This document shows positions 1 to 11,165 of a DNA stretch of 64,000 bases, piece after piece; within the stretch, counting starts at the first letter, position 1; every line of letters starts with the position of its first letter. Position numbers and translations under genes: made by a program. Origin of the DNA: Lachnospiraceae bacterium (lineage in GTDB: Bacteria > Bacillota > Clostridia > Lachnospirales > Lachnospiraceae); the NCBI GenBank assembly GCA_022510615.1, contig JAFLTC010000001.1, forward strand, positions 112,030-176,029, read 5' to 3'. The notes beneath the pieces were generated by a model. It saw only the letters and a list, made by a program, of their open reading frames with translations, was not told where the DNA came from and ran no database searches.

Positions 1-1339
1 CCTGCATCGGTATAACACACAAATCCGACACGCTTGCCATGGCCAGACAGATCAACTCCCATGTCAGTTTTTTTCTACCGGTAAACCGCCCCCGGTTCAT
101 ATACCGAAGCGCCACATTTTTATCCTCCGGCTTCAGTTCCTGCCACCAGCTAAAGGTTGTGGCATTGTCATGGGTTCCGGTATATACCACAGAATTTTTA
201 TCATATCGATACGGGAGATAATCACTATCCTCTCTGGAATCAAAGGCAAACTGCAATACCTTCATACCCGGAAAACCGGACTCTTTTAACATGTCCCGCA
301 CAGAATCAGTCAGAAAGCCAAGATCCTCCGCAATAATGTTTAACTCTCCCAGTTCCTTTTCTAATGTCTGAAACAGTCCCATCCCCGGTCCGGCTTCCCA
401 TTTGCCAAACTCTGCCGTAGGGTCTCCATAAGGAATGGCATAATATTCATCGAAGCCCCGGAAATGATCAATCCGCACCATATCATACCACTGGCAACAG
501 TTCTTCATCCGTGCTGTCCACCATGAATACCCATCCTTTTTGTGTGCCTCCCAGTTATAGAGAGGATTTCCCCACAGCTGCCCGGTTTCGGAAAAAGCAT
601 CCGGCGGACATCCCGCCACGCCAACCGGCATCCCTTTCTCATCAAACTGAAACAACTCCGGGTGCGCCCATGTATCGGCACTGTCAAGTGCCACATAAAT
701 CGGGATATCTCCGATAATCTGCACACCCTTTTCATTGGCATAGCTCTTTAACTTCTTCCACTGACAGGCAAACTCATATTGCAAAAACTGATAAAAATTC
801 ACATCATCGATTAATTTGTTTTTATAATAGACCATTGCTGCTGCCTTTCGCAGTCGGATATCCTCCTCCCACTCTAAATAGCTCTGTCCGCCCTTGCTGT
901 CTTTAATTGCCATAAAGAGAGCATAATCCGGAAGCCAGTCACTGTTTTCCTGGATAAAGGTATTAAAGTCCGGCTCTGTTTCAATGCTGCTGCGGTCAAA
1001 GGCTTTTCGCAAAAGAGTAAACCGGTTCTTGTATATGTCCTCATAGCGGACATAGTCTTCTCTCGTTTCCGCTGCCGCCTCTTCGCACTCATCTTCCCTT
1101 ATGTATCCTTTTTTTACCAGCTCGGAAAGGGAAATGAAATACGGATTTCCGGCAAAGGTAGAAAAGGACTGATAGGGAGAATCACCATAACCGGTAGGTC
1201 CCATAGGCAGAATCTGCCAATATGCCTGCCCCGCCTGCACAAGGGCATCTACAAATTCATATGCACTTTCGTCAAAACAACCGATACCATACCGGGAAGG
1301 CAGACTTGCCACCGGCAGTAAAATTCCACTTCTTCTCAT
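1..1339 (-). CDS. malQ: 4-alpha-glucanotransferase (amylomaltase), partial: C-terminus lies beyond the window
   Basis: Hand translation of the minus strand from ATG at 1339: MRRSGILLPVASLPSRYGIGCFDESAYEFVDALVQAGQAYWQILPMGPTGYGDSPYQSFSTFAGNPYFI..., typical GH77 N-terminus; open to the window edge. Confidence 0.93.
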   Translation of the reverse strand, partial: MRRSGILLPVASLPSRYGIGCFDESAYEFVDALVQAGQAYWQILPMGPTGYGDSPYQSFSTFAGNPYFISLSELVKKGYIREDECEEAAAETREDYVRYEDIYKNRFTLLRKAFDRSSIETEPDFNTFIQENSDWLPDYALFMAIKDSKGGQSYLEWEEDIRLRKAAAMVYYKNKLIDDVNFYQFLQYEFACQWKKLKSYANEKGVQIIGDIPIYVALDSADTWAHPELFQFDEKGMPVGVAGCPPDAFSETGQLWGNPLYNWEAHKKDGYSWWTARMKNCCQWYDMVRIDHFRGFDEYYAIPYGDPTAEFGKWEAGPGMGLFQTLEKELGELNIIAEDLGFLTDSVRDMLKESGFPGMKVLQFAFDSREDSDYLPYRYDKNSVVYTGTHDNATTFSWWQELKPEDKNVALRYMNRGRFTGRKKLTWELICLAMASVSDLCVIPMQ

Positions 1340-1362
1340 ATATACTCCAATCCCACTTGCCG

Positions 1363-2349
1363 TTATTCTACCAGCAGTGACTTACTAACCTTAACCTCGT
1401 ATTCCTCCGACCAGCTCTTATAGGTATTCTGAAAATCAAGAATCTGGCGTTCCTCTACTATCTGGTTTTTATATTCATTGTTAATTTCTTTACTGGAGGG
1501 ACTGACACAATATGCAATATAGTAGCCATCACCTTCCTCCACCACATTAGAAACCTCATATTCCTTCAAAGCCAGTGAAGCATTGGCGAGATTCATTCTA
1601 GTGTCTGCGCCTCCAATCAGACATTCGACATCCTCCGCCTCCGTATTCTCCCTTGCCAGACGGTAAAAATTGCTGTCAGATGCCCTTGCCTGCTGACAAA
1701 GTTCCTCTGCCTTCTGCCTCACCTGTGCCCTTGTGCTATCATCTGCCTTCAGATAAATCAACTGCACCTTTGCCGCCTTTAACTGCTCCGCCGTGACACC
1801 GGTGTTTGTTTTTCCAACCACAATATGGTACATTTTTTCTGCCAGCTTATTTTCTTCCAATATTTTTGACAACATCGCTATACTCATGCTGTTTTCTTTT
1901 TTTACAGAATCACTCAGACCTTCATAATATTTTTTCGCCTGATAATCTGCCGCTTCCTTTTCGTCCGCCGCCAGTGTCACGCCTTGCTTTTCCGCCGCCC
2001 TGACAATGACTTTAACCTGAATAATCAGACGGAGAACATCCTCGATGGCCTCCTGCCCGATGCTCTTTTTCCCGTCCTGAATACCGGAATAGCTCCAGAC
2101 TCTCTGGGTCAGTACACTTTCATACTGTGTCTTCATAAAATAGTAATAAATTTTATATTCCTGATAGGAAACAACCGTTTTTCCCACTGCCAGTGCCGTG
2201 GAATCCTCCTGAAGCGTTCCGTTACTGACCGAGGCGGCATTTTCTGTTTTGGATACTGTTTCCTCTGCCTTTTCATCCCTTCCGCACGCCGTCATGCCCA
2301 GACACAGGCAAAGACATAGCAATATAGCTATCACTTTATTTTTCGTCAT
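1363..2349 (-). CDS. PpiC/SurA-type peptidyl-prolyl isomerase-like lipoprotein
   Basis: Lipobox LCLGMTAC after MTKNK; helical chaperone-like N-region and parvulin-like C-region (VQLIYLKAD...ADTRMNLANASLALKEYEVSNVVEEGDGYYIAY). Start moved to MTKNK (2349) from the track's 2370. Confidence 0.75.
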   Translation of the reverse strand: MTKNKVIAILLCLCLCLGMTACGRDEKAEETVSKTENAASVSNGTLQEDSTALAVGKTVVSYQEYKIYYYFMKTQYESVLTQRVWSYSGIQDGKKSIGQEAIEDVLRLIIQVKVIVRAAEKQGVTLAADEKEAADYQAKKYYEGLSDSVKKENSMSIAMLSKILEENKLAEKMYHIVVGKTNTGVTAEQLKAAKVQLIYLKADDSTRAQVRQKAEELCQQARASDSNFYRLARENTEAEDVECLIGGADTRMNLANASLALKEYEVSNVVEEGDGYYIAYCVSPSSKEINNEYKNQIVEERQILDFQNTYKSWSEEYEVKVSKSLLVE

Positions 2350-5300
2350 TTTTTCCTCCTTTTTCCACACAAAGGCTGCTAATCTTCTCCGTTACCATTT
2401 CCGCCTGCTCTAAAAGATTCCCCTCCGGCTCATAGAGAAAATACGGAGCCGCCCCCGGCACAAACCGAAGCCTTCTCTCCATCCCCGCAATCAGCGACGG
2501 AATCCTCTCTGCCTCAAGGTCTGCCTGGGGATACATAGTAAACCGCAGATGTTTCCCTTTGTCTGTAATATCTGTAATATAGGCTTTATGCGCCTTTGCT
2601 TTTAAAAGAGCAATCCGCAAAAGATTCATAACGCTTTTCGGTGGTTCACCAAAGCGGTCTAAAAGCTCATCCAGCATATCACTCTTTTCTTCCTCCGTCT
2701 CAATTTCCGCAATGCGCTTATAAACATCCAGTTTTTGGAATTCATTCTTAATATAACTGACTGGGATAAATGCGTCAACCTTTATATCCACACTTGTTTC
2801 ATATTCCTGTTTTTCTACGGTCTCGCCCTTCAGCCTTTTTACTGCTTCATTTAACATCTTGCAATACAAATCATAGCCCACTGCCTCCATGTGCCCGTGC
2901 TGTTTTGCGCCCAGAAGATTTCCGGCACCACGGATTTCCAAATCCCGCATGGAGATACGAAATCCGGATCCAAGTTCCGTAAATTCTTTAATGGCAGCAA
3001 GGCGCTTTTCTGCCACCTCCCGTAACATTTTATCCCGTTTGTACATAAGAAACGCATAGGCTGTCCGGTTACTTCGTCCTACCCGCCCCCGCAGCTGGTA
3101 CAGCTGGGACAGTCCCATCCGGTCCGCATCCTCGATAATAATCGTATTGACATTGGGAATATCCAGTCCGGTTTCCACAATGGTGGTTGACACCAGTACA
3201 TCAATTTCTCCCTGCACAAACTGGAACATTGTCCTCTCCAGCTGCCGCTCATTCATCTGTCCATGGGCAAAGGTCACTACCACCTCCGGCACGAGCTTTG
3301 CTATTTCGTTTGCCACAATATCCATATTGTTTACGCGGTTATACACATAGTATACCTGTCCGCCTCTCCCCACCTCACGGAGAATCGCCTCTCTGACAAT
3401 TTCCTGATTTTTCTCCATGACAAAGGTCTGAATCGGCATACGGTCCACCGGAGGTTCCTCCAGTACACTCATGTCCCTAATTCCCACCAGACTCATATGC
3501 AGTGTCCGTGGTATCGGCGTCGCCGTCAACGTCAGAACATCAATATCATGCTTCATCTGCTTGAGCTTCTCCTTATGAGTTACCCCAAACCGCTGTTCCT
3601 CATCTACAACTAAAAGTCCAAGATTTTTATAGGAAATATCCTTTCCCAAAAGCCGGTGGGTTCCCACCACCACATCGACACTGCCCTTTCGCAACCCTTC
3701 GATTGTCTTTTTTTGTTCCGCCGCTGTCCGAAGACGGCAGAGCAGTTCTACATTAATGCCAAAATCCTTCATCCTCTGGGTAAAGGTGTTATAGTGCTGG
3801 GCAGCGAGAATCGTAGTCGGCACTAAAAATGCCACCTGCTTGTCATCCATCACTGCTTTAAAGGCAGCCCGGATAGCAATTTCCGTTTTTCCATATCCCA
3901 CATCGCCACAGATTAACCGGTCCATTATTTTTTCACTTTCCATATCGGTCTTTACCGCCTCAATGGATTTCAACTGATCCTCTGTTTCCTCATAGGGGAA
4001 TAATTCCTCAAATTCCTTCTGCCAGACTGTATCCTTGGCAAAGGAATGTCCCTTTTTCGCCTGCCGTCTGGCATATAAATCCACCAGTTCCTTCGCAATT
4101 TCCTGTACCGCTCCCCGGACTTTTGTCTTTGTCTTTTTCCACTCCGGCGAATTTAACCGGCTCAGCTTCGGCACCTTGGCATCACTGCCGGCATATTTTT
4201 GCAACACCTCTAAGGAGGTAGCCGGCACATAAAGGTTACTGCCGGCGGCATAGGCCACCTTTAAGTAATCCTTTGTCACCTGTCCCACCTCAATTTTTTC
4301 AATCCCCTGATAAATACCGAGACCGTGATTTTCATGGACCACATAATCTCCTATTTTTAAGTCATTAAAACTGTGTATCGAAGCACCGTTATACTGTTTG
4401 ACTTTCTTCTTTTTTTTCTTTTTCAGTCCTCCGAAAATATCGCCTTCCGTCACCACGACAAAACGCAGGGACGGGTACTCAAAGCCTCGTCTAACATTTC
4501 CCCTTGTGACCATAACCTCTCCCGGCGACAGTCCATGCTCCATTTTCCCGTCATAAAAAGCGGGGATGTCAAAATCCATTAAATCCTCGCAGAGGCGCCT
4601 TCCCCTTGTCTCCGAGGCAGATACTAAAAGTACCCGGTACTTTTGCTTTTTCAGTCTCACAATATCCTTTGCCAGCAGGGAAAAATTATTATTATAGGAA
4701 GGAGAGGACTGTACCTGAAAATAAAATTTTCGCCGTACAGTGACATCTTTCATTGCCATATCCAACGTGGACAAAAGCACCTCCGGATAATTTTGCAGTT
4801 TATGCAACAGCTGTGGCAGTGAGTAAAGAACATCCATCTGTTCCGGCAGAATATATCCCTTTTCCAAACGAGTCACCATGCTGTCTCTAAATTCATATTC
4901 CACCGCTTCCGCCCTTTCGATACAGCGGTTTGGTTCATCCAGAAAAACCACTGTCCGTCGGTTTTTAAAATAGTCAAAAAAGGAGACCGTGTTTAATGAG
5001 CCATCCGGTTCCTTGGCAAAATACCGGATATAGCTTTCCAGATTTACCATGCCGTGATACGCCTCAAAGGTATTTTGGAAGTTTTCTACGTTCTGACGAA
5101 GCCTTGCCGCTTCCTCGTTTTTCCCCTGCTCTCTTAGATCCTTAACACATGCCTCCATATCCAGTCTGATTTTTCGCAGACCGGCAAGGGCTCTGTCCTC
5201 GGTCATAAAAATTTCTGAAGCCGGGTATATTTCTACCTTCTCCAGATTTTCCACCGAGCGTTGACTCTCCACATCAATGCTTCGTATCGTATCGACTTCA

Positions 5301-5887
5301 TCTCCCCAAAAGTCAATACGGCAGGGCGTTTCCTCCGTCAGAGGGAACACATCTAAAATACCGCCCCGAATCGAAAACTCTCCCTCCCTTTCCACCTGTG
5401 CCGTATTTTCATATCCCATGTCCGACAGGCGGCGCCGTATATCTTCCAGATCCACCGTATCTCCCCCGGCAAGTGTAATTTTATTCTCCTCATAGGCAGA
5501 AAAAGGCATACAGTAATCCATACCGGCATCAATTGTCGTCACAATGGTTACCGGCTCATTTTCCGCTATTTTTTTTATCACCTTCAGCCGTTCTTTTACG
5601 ATTGCCTGACCGTGGACATCCGCACTGTAAAAAATCAAATCCTTTGCCGGATAATACATGACGTTTCTGTCATACATCCGGTAATCCTCCATGATTTCCT
5701 TGGCACGGATTTCATTATGAGTTACAATCAGACGGAAATCCCACTCCTTTGAAAGTCCATAAATGAAATGGCATTTCTGAGCATCAATGCCGCCAATCAC
5801 ATGGACCGGCGTATTCCCGTTTTCAATGGCAAGCTTTAGCTGTGTGAATTCTTCCAGTTCCCTTAACGGGGCAAGTAATGTCTCCAC
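2336..5887 (-). CDS. mfd: Transcription-repair coupling factor
   Basis: 1183 aa; [72 protein letters not shown]. Confidence 0.98.
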   Translation of the reverse strand: METLLAPLRELEEFTQLKLAIENGNTPVHVIGGIDAQKCHFIYGLSKEWDFRLIVTHNEIRAKEIMEDYRMYDRNVMYYPAKDLIFYSADVHGQAIVKERLKVIKKIAENEPVTIVTTIDAGMDYCMPFSAYEENKITLAGGDTVDLEDIRRRLSDMGYENTAQVEREGEFSIRGGILDVFPLTEETPCRIDFWGDEVDTIRSIDVESQRSVENLEKVEIYPASEIFMTEDRALAGLRKIRLDMEACVKDLREQGKNEEAARLRQNVENFQNTFEAYHGMVNLESYIRYFAKEPDGSLNTVSFFDYFKNRRTVVFLDEPNRCIERAEAVEYEFRDSMVTRLEKGYILPEQMDVLYSLPQLLHKLQNYPEVLLSTLDMAMKDVTVRRKFYFQVQSSPSYNNNFSLLAKDIVRLKKQKYRVLLVSASETRGRRLCEDLMDFDIPAFYDGKMEHGLSPGEVMVTRGNVRRGFEYPSLRFVVVTEGDIFGGLKKKKKKKVKQYNGASIHSFNDLKIGDYVVHENHGLGIYQGIEKIEVGQVTKDYLKVAYAAGSNLYVPATSLEVLQKYAGSDAKVPKLSRLNSPEWKKTKTKVRGAVQEIAKELVDLYARRQAKKGHSFAKDTVWQKEFEELFPYEETEDQLKSIEAVKTDMESEKIMDRLICGDVGYGKTEIAIRAAFKAVMDDKQVAFLVPTTILAAQHYNTFTQRMKDFGINVELLCRLRTAAEQKKTIEGLRKGSVDVVVGTHRLLGKDISYKNLGLLVVDEEQRFGVTHKEKLKQMKHDIDVLTLTATPIPRTLHMSLVGIRDMSVLEEPPVDRMPIQTFVMEKNQEIVREAILREVGRGGQVYYVYNRVNNMDIVANEIAKLVPEVVVTFAHGQMNERQLERTMFQFVQGEIDVLVSTTIVETGLDIPNVNTIIIEDADRMGLSQLYQLRGRVGRSNRTAYAFLMYKRDKMLREVAEKRLAAIKEFTELGSGFRISMRDLEIRGAGNLLGAKQHGHMEAVGYDLYCKMLNEAVKRLKGETVEKQEYETSVDIKVDAFIPVSYIKNEFQKLDVYKRIAEIETEEEKSDMLDELLDRFGEPPKSVMNLLRIALLKAKAHKAYITDITDKGKHLRFTMYPQADLEAERIPSLIAGMERRLRFVPGAAPYFLYEPEGNLLEQAEMVTEKISSLCVEKGGKNDEK

Positions 5888-5889
5888 GT

Positions 5890-6462
5890 CTACCTCTCTA
5901 TCCTTTTTCCGTTTACACGGTTCATTGCACTTTCTACGCCCTCTTCCATGATAGCGAGGACAGCCTCCTCTGCCAGAGAGAAAATATCACGAAACATGCC
6001 ATCCTCTTCTCTGGAAAACCGTCCCAGCACATGCTTTACTAAATCTCCTCTGCCCGGTCCGCCTACACCGATTTTTATCCGGGCAAACTCCTGTGTCCCC
6101 AGATGGGAAATAATGTTTTTGATTCCGTTATGGCCTCCTGCACTGCCTTTTTTGCGCACGCGGATCTGTCCTACCTCCAGACTGATATCATCATAGATAA
6201 TAATTATCTCATCCAAATCTATTTTATAATAATCTGCCAGCGCGCGCACACTCTCCCCGCTGAGATTCATGAAAGTCTGGGGCTGTGCCAACATAACCTT
6301 CCATCCATCTATGACTCCCTTTCCTACCAGTGCTTTATGCTCCCTGCTTCTTAGGGAAATTCCGTATTTATCACAAAGATAGGTTATCATATCAAATCCG
6401 ATATTGTGCCTGGTTGCCGCATATTCCACCCCCGGATTTCCCAAACCCACAATTAAATACAT
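5890..6462 (-). CDS. pth: Peptidyl-tRNA hydrolase
   Basis: MYLIVGLGNPGVEYAATRHNIGFDM...QPQTFMNLSGESV...GSAGGHNGIKNII. Confidence 0.98.
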   Translation of the reverse strand: MYLIVGLGNPGVEYAATRHNIGFDMITYLCDKYGISLRSREHKALVGKGVIDGWKVMLAQPQTFMNLSGESVRALADYYKIDLDEIIIIYDDISLEVGQIRVRKKGSAGGHNGIKNIISHLGTQEFARIKIGVGGPGRGDLVKHVLGRFSREEDGMFRDIFSLAEEAVLAIMEEGVESAMNRVNGKRIER

Positions 6463-6606
6463 CCCTTATTTCCTCCTGATTCCATAGGTTTTACCCGACG
6501 ATACCTCCGCCCCGCCCCTGACTGTACAAAAACAGACAATGGAACATGAACAGAATATCCTCGGGTTATAATAGCATACCACTCGTGGTGGAAAATGGCA
6601 ACAAGA

Positions 6607-6655
6607 AATCGGTCACAGACTCATAAGTCGAACACTTATGCTCCTATGACCGATT
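6607..6655 (-). terminator. Stem-loop downstream of spoVG
   Basis: AATCGGTCA (6607-6615) pairs with TGACCGATT (6647-6655), with an inner CATAAGT/ACTTATG stem; weak U-tract. Confidence 0.55.
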
Positions 6656-6668
6656 CTTAGGTTTTCTC

Positions 6669-6947
6669 CTATTCCGCATCTTCGGGCATTTCCTCTAATG
6701 CCTGCTGGAATTTTTCTAAGATTGCATCCTGCAATACCGCCCGCATATCACCATTAATTGGATGAGCAATATCCCGGTATTCACCATCCGGTGTCTTTTT
6801 ACTAGGCATCGCAATAAATAAGCCTTTCTCCCCTTCAATCACCTTGATGTCGTGAACTACAAAAGCATCATCGAAGGTAACAGAAACTACTGCTTTCATT
6901 TTAGACTCTTTGCTCACTACCCGAATGCGAATATCTGTGATTTGCAT
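6669..6947 (-). CDS. spoVG: Septation regulator SpoVG
   Basis: [64 protein letters not shown]; start at MQITD preceded by a G-rich RBS. Confidence 0.97.
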   Translation of the reverse strand: MQITDIRIRVVSKESKMKAVVSVTFDDAFVVHDIKVIEGEKGLFIAMPSKKTPDGEYRDIAHPINGDMRAVLQDAILEKFQQALEEMPEDAE

Positions 6948-6970
6948 TCTGCTGCCCCCTTTACTCATTT

Positions 6971-8092
6971 TTACAATACGTAACGTTCGTTTTGTTCCAA
7001 AATAATCTTGATGTCCTCCGGCGTTCCCACATAGTTGGAATTCGCCTGGATGGTATCATGGCTTTCTACGATGCAGTTTTCTATATAAGTATTATCCCCA
7101 ATATACACATCATTCAGTATAATGGAATTTCGTATTGTACAATTATTACCAACATAAACTTCCTTGAACAAAATGGAATCTGTCACTTCTCCATTAATGA
7201 TACATCCGCTGGCAATCAGACTGTTTTTCACCTTCGAACCGGCATTGTACTTCGCCGGCGGCAGATCCTCAATCTTGGATGCTACCTGTGGATATTCATT
7301 GAAGAAGTACTGTCTTGTTTTTCGCTCCAGAAAATTCATGTTTGTTTGAAAATAGGATTCCACTGTCGTAATATTACTCCAGTAAGAACTCATCTGGTAA
7401 GCATATATTTTTTTCAGTCCCTTATATCGAAGGAATATATCCTTTACCAAATCAAATCCATCTTCATCCCCGGCACGCTCAATCATTTCGATCAGCTGTC
7501 TGCGCCGGATTACATAAATTCCGGTAGATACCAGAGTCTTTGATGTAACAATCGGTTTCTCCTCGAATTCTGTTACCAATCCGTTTTCGTCTGTCGTCAC
7601 AACACCAAAACGGCTCGGGTCATCGCACTTGCCTAAGTCCTTCGTCACAATAGTAATATCTGCGTTCTTTTCAATATGATACTCCAACAGTGTATTCATA
7701 TCCATTTTATATACGCAGTCACCAGACGCGATAATCACATATGGCTCATGGCTCGTCTTCAAAAAGTCGATGTTCTGTGCAATGGCATCTGCTGTACCTC
7801 TGTACCAGTTATTGTTGTCATGGGTCTGAGTCGGGGTAAAGACAAACAATCCGCCCTGCTTACGTCCGAAATCCCACCATTTGGAGGAATTCAGATGCTG
7901 GGTCAGTGACTTTGAATTATACTGGGTAAATACACCAACCTTGTTAATATGTGAGTTTGACATACTACTCAGTGCAAAATCAATTCCTCGGTATCCTCCC
8001 GCTACAGGCAGCGCTGCTGTCGCACGTTTCTTTGTCAGTTCTTTCATCCGGCTACTGTTTCCACCGGCCAAGATAATTCCTATTGCTCTCAT
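6971..8092 (-). CDS. glgD: Glucose-1-phosphate adenylyltransferase subunit GlgD
   Basis: ADP-glucose pyrophosphorylase fold; 4-bp overlap with upstream glgC; GlgD-type N-terminus [47 protein letters not shown]. Confidence 0.93.
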   Translation of the reverse strand: MRAIGIILAGGNSSRMKELTKKRATAALPVAGGYRGIDFALSSMSNSHINKVGVFTQYNSKSLTQHLNSSKWWDFGRKQGGLFVFTPTQTHDNNNWYRGTADAIAQNIDFLKTSHEPYVIIASGDCVYKMDMNTLLEYHIEKNADITIVTKDLGKCDDPSRFGVVTTDENGLVTEFEEKPIVTSKTLVSTGIYVIRRRQLIEMIERAGDEDGFDLVKDIFLRYKGLKKIYAYQMSSYWSNITTVESYFQTNMNFLERKTRQYFFNEYPQVASKIEDLPPAKYNAGSKVKNSLIASGCIINGEVTDSILFKEVYVGNNCTIRNSIILNDVYIGDNTYIENCIVESHDTIQANSNYVGTPEDIKIILEQNERYVL

Positions 8093-9366
8093 AATACGTC
8101 ACCTGCCTTTATCAAAGTCTCTCCACCCGCCAGGGTGTTGTCCGGATAGTCTTCTTTCGTCGTCTTACCTGATATGGCAGTATTTTTGCCAATGGTCACT
8201 CCATCCGGAATTACCGTTCTGTCTCCCACGGTAACAAGATTAAAGGCATATACGTCCGGCTTTAATTTGTTTACAACATTTTCTTCGCCGGCTCCCAGAA
8301 CACAATTATCGCCGATTACTGTGTCCTCTGACACAATCGTCTTGTCCAATATTGTGTTCTTACCGATTCGCACAGAATTCATAATAATGGAATCCCGCAC
8401 TACGGCACCTTCCTCAATAATGACATCGGAACCAATGACTGAATTGTGTACTTCTCCGTAAATTTCACAACCATCTCCCATAATCGCCTTATCCACAATA
8501 GCATTTTCAGCAATATACTGTGGACGCAGCCATTCATTTCTGGTATAAATTTTCCAGAATTCTTCATACAGATTAAATACCGGAATCAAATCAATCAGTT
8601 CCATATTTGACTCCCAATAGGAGCCAAGAGTTCCTACATCCTTCCAATAAGCATTGTACTCATAGGCAAAGATACGGTCCCCTCTCTCATGACAGTAAGG
8701 CAGAATATGTTTACCGAAGTCACACCCCTTTTGATCCTTCAGTGTAATCAGTGCCTCCTTTAATACCGGCCATGAGAAAATGTAAATTCCCATGGATGCC
8801 AGATTACTTCTCGGATGCTCCGGCTTTTCCTCAAATTCCAGAATACGATGCGTATCGTCCGTAATACAAACGCCAAAACGGCTTGCCTCCTCCAACGGCA
8901 CCGGAATCGTCGCCATAGTAACATCCGCATTGTTTGCCTTGTGAAAATCCAGCATGACCTGATAATCCATCTTGTAAATATGGTCGCCACCCAGAATCAA
9001 TACATAATCCGGATTATAATATTCCATATAATTCAGATTCTGGTAAATCGCATTGGCTGTTCCCGTATACCACTCGCTACTCGTACTCTTTTCGTACGGT
9101 GGTAATACGGACACGCCTCCGACATTACGATCCAAATCCCACGGAATACCAATTCCGATATGAGTATTCAGCTTAAGCGGCTGGTACTGTGTCAGTACAC
9201 CTACTGTATCAACCCCCGAGTTGATACAGTTACTCAACGGAAAATCAATAATACGATACTTTCCCCCAAAAGCAACAGCAGGTTTTGCTACATTTGCGGT
9301 CAATACACCCAGTCTTGACCCTTGCCCCCCAGCAAGTAACATGGCTATCATTTCTTTTTTGATCAT
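8089..9366 (-). CDS. glgC: Glucose-1-phosphate adenylyltransferase GlgC
   Basis: [51 protein letters not shown]...; hexapeptide-repeat C-terminus. Confidence 0.97.
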   Translation of the reverse strand: MIKKEMIAMLLAGGQGSRLGVLTANVAKPAVAFGGKYRIIDFPLSNCINSGVDTVGVLTQYQPLKLNTHIGIGIPWDLDRNVGGVSVLPPYEKSTSSEWYTGTANAIYQNLNYMEYYNPDYVLILGGDHIYKMDYQVMLDFHKANNADVTMATIPVPLEEASRFGVCITDDTHRILEFEEKPEHPRSNLASMGIYIFSWPVLKEALITLKDQKGCDFGKHILPYCHERGDRIFAYEYNAYWKDVGTLGSYWESNMELIDLIPVFNLYEEFWKIYTRNEWLRPQYIAENAIVDKAIMGDGCEIYGEVHNSVIGSDVIIEEGAVVRDSIIMNSVRIGKNTILDKTIVSEDTVIGDNCVLGAGEENVVNKLKPDVYAFNLVTVGDRTVIPDGVTIGKNTAISGKTTKEDYPDNTLAGGETLIKAGDVL

Positions 9367-9397
9367 GTTATCACCTCTGTTGTTAGATTATGTAATG

Positions 9398-9426
9398 AGT
9401 ATACCATATTATTTTACAGATGTGAA
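9398..9426 (-). promoter_or_regulatory. Putative sigma-A-type promoter of glgC
   Basis: Minus strand TTCACA-17 nt-TATACT upstream of glgC. Confidence 0.5.
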
Positions 9427-9518
9427 TCATTTTGACAAATTTTTTTCAATCTTTTTTAGTTTTTTCGTCATATTGCACAAAAAAAATTGTTTTTTATTAA
9501 GCATATTCACCTTTTATC

Positions 9519-9547
9519 TTGTATTTTCCCCGGCATAACTATATAAT
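9519..9547 (+). promoter_or_regulatory. Putative sigma-A-type promoter of murC
   Basis: TTGTAT-17 nt-TATAAT. Confidence 0.5.
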
Positions 9548-9580
9548 TATAATAGAAATATGAAGAAAGGTGCTTTACGT

Positions 9581-10963
9581 ATGTACGAAATTGATTTCAA
9601 GCAACCATGCAAAATTCATTTTACCGGCATTGGCGGTATCAGTATGAGCAGCTTTGCCGAGTTACTTCACAGCATGGGCTTTACCATTACCGGATCTGAC
9701 TGGCACGAAAGCAAGATAACCAGGCACTTAGAGAGCCTTGGCATACCAGTAGTATATGAACAAGTGGAAGAAAATATTACAGAGGACATTGCCCTTGTTG
9801 TCTACACCGCAGCGGTAAAATCTACCAACCCGGAGTTAACACAGGCAGAGGCACTTGGCATACCGACGATGGAGCGCGCGAAGATGGTAGGACAAATCAT
9901 GAAAAACTATTCCTCTGCCATTGCGGTATCCGGCACCCACGGTAAAACCACAACCACCTCAATGGTTTCCCATATTTTTCTGGAGGCGGACTTAGACCCC
10001 ACCATTTCTGTCGGCGGTATTTTACCTGCCATCGGCGGAAATATCCGCATCGGACATTCAGAACATTTTATAACCGAGGCTTGCGAGTATACAAACAGCT
10101 TTTTGCAGTTTTTCCCTACAGTGGGTATTATACTTAATATAGAAGAAGACCATATGGATTTTTTCAAGGACCTTGCCGATATCCGCCATTCTTTCCGTGA
10201 ATTTGCAAAAAAAATTCCGGCTCATGGTACACTTATTATTAATGCAGATATTGAAAATTATACTGAGATCACAAAAAATCTTTCCTGCAAGGTACTGACC
10301 TATGCACTGGAAAATAAAGAAGCGGATTTTACGGCAGACAATATTTCCTATAATGAAACAGGATGTGGCAGCTTCGATGCCATTGTGAATAAGAAAAAAA
10401 GCGGTCATTTTTCCCTGAATGTCACGGGCGCCCATAACATTTCCAATGCTCTGGCATGTCTTTGTCTGGCATCCCTCTATGGCATTGGTGAAACGACAAT
10501 TCAGAATGCCATGACCGCCTTCCACGGTACAAACCGGCGCTTTGAATACAAGGGAGAGAAAAACGGCTTTACCATTATTGATGACTACGCACATCATCCG
10601 ACGGAAATCGCCGCCACACTGACCTCGGCAAAACGCTACCCGCACAAAACTCTTTGGTGTGCCTTCCAGCCGCATACCTACACAAGGACACGGGCATTTT
10701 TAAAGGATTTTGCCAAATCTCTCTCGCTGGCAGACAAAATAATTCTCGCTGACATCTACGCCGCAAGGGAAAAAGATCCCGGTGATATTTCCTCCCTGTC
10801 CGTAAAGGAGGAGTTAGAGAAACTGGGAAAGGAAGTATACTATTTTCCGGACTTTGAAGAAATTCAAAAATTTATTTTAAAAAATTTAGTCCACGGTGAC
10901 CTGTTGATAACTATGGGTGCCGGAAACATTGTAGAAATTGGTGAAGCCCTTTTAAAGGACTGA
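9581..10963 (+). CDS. murC: UDP-N-acetylmuramate--L-alanine ligase
   Basis: HFTGIGGISMSSFAELL, SGTHGKTTTTSMVSHIF, DDYAHHPTEI; start chosen at MYEIDF with AGAAAGG RBS (the track starts at 9560). Confidence 0.97.
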   Translation: MYEIDFKQPCKIHFTGIGGISMSSFAELLHSMGFTITGSDWHESKITRHLESLGIPVVYEQVEENITEDIALVVYTAAVKSTNPELTQAEALGIPTMERAKMVGQIMKNYSSAIAVSGTHGKTTTTSMVSHIFLEADLDPTISVGGILPAIGGNIRIGHSEHFITEACEYTNSFLQFFPTVGIILNIEEDHMDFFKDLADIRHSFREFAKKIPAHGTLIINADIENYTEITKNLSCKVLTYALENKEADFTADNISYNETGCGSFDAIVNKKKSGHFSLNVTGAHNISNALACLCLASLYGIGETTIQNAMTAFHGTNRRFEYKGEKNGFTIIDDYAHHPTEIAATLTSAKRYPHKTLWCAFQPHTYTRTRAFLKDFAKSLSLADKIILADIYAAREKDPGDISSLSVKEELEKLGKEVYYFPDFEEIQKFILKNLVHGDLLITMGAGNIVEIGEALLKD

Positions 10964-10974
10964 TTTATGCACAT

Positions 10975-11027
10975 TATCCACAGCCTTATCAACATTCTGT
11001 CGAATGAATCGGCTGTGGATACTTTTT
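10975..11027 (+). terminator. Terminator-like stem-loop downstream of murC, overlapping DnaA-box-like sequences
   Basis: TATCCACAGCC (10975-10985) pairs with GGCTGTGGATA (11011-11021), followed by CTTTTTT. Confidence 0.7.
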
Positions 11028-11138
11028 TGTCAAGAAAAATTTGTGAATAATTTATTTATTTTTTTCAAATTTGCAAAGTGCTGAAAAATCGTTGTTTTTC
11101 TTTCTTTTTTCTACTAAAATAGTACAGGCACTTTTATA

Positions 11139-11165
11139 TTATCAACATTATCAACATTATCAACA
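11139..11165 (+). repeat. Perfect 9-bp tandem repeat (TTATCAACA)x3
   Basis: Three contiguous identical 9-mers read directly from sequence. Confidence 0.98.

Larger units (their letters stand above)
10974..11165. promoter_or_regulatory. Cluster of DnaA-box / near-DnaA-box 9-mers
   Basis: TTATCCACA 10974-10982(+); TTATCAACA 10986-10994(+); GTATCCACA 11014-11022(-); TTATTCACA 11042-11050(-); TTATCAACA x3 in tandem 11139-11147, 11148-11156, 11157-11165(+). Confidence 0.6.

Noticed and set aside
4385-4440. Poly-Lys run ([10 protein letters not shown]) in Mfd
   Set aside because: A basic spacer before the RNA-polymerase-interacting domain is common in clostridial Mfd; the frame is intact
6992-7543. 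183-aa plus-strand ORF opposite glgD
   Set aside because: Antisense shadow ORF
10058-10675. 205-aa ORF on the minus strand opposite murC
   Set aside because: Shadow ORF antisense to a clearly conserved gene; no family resemblance
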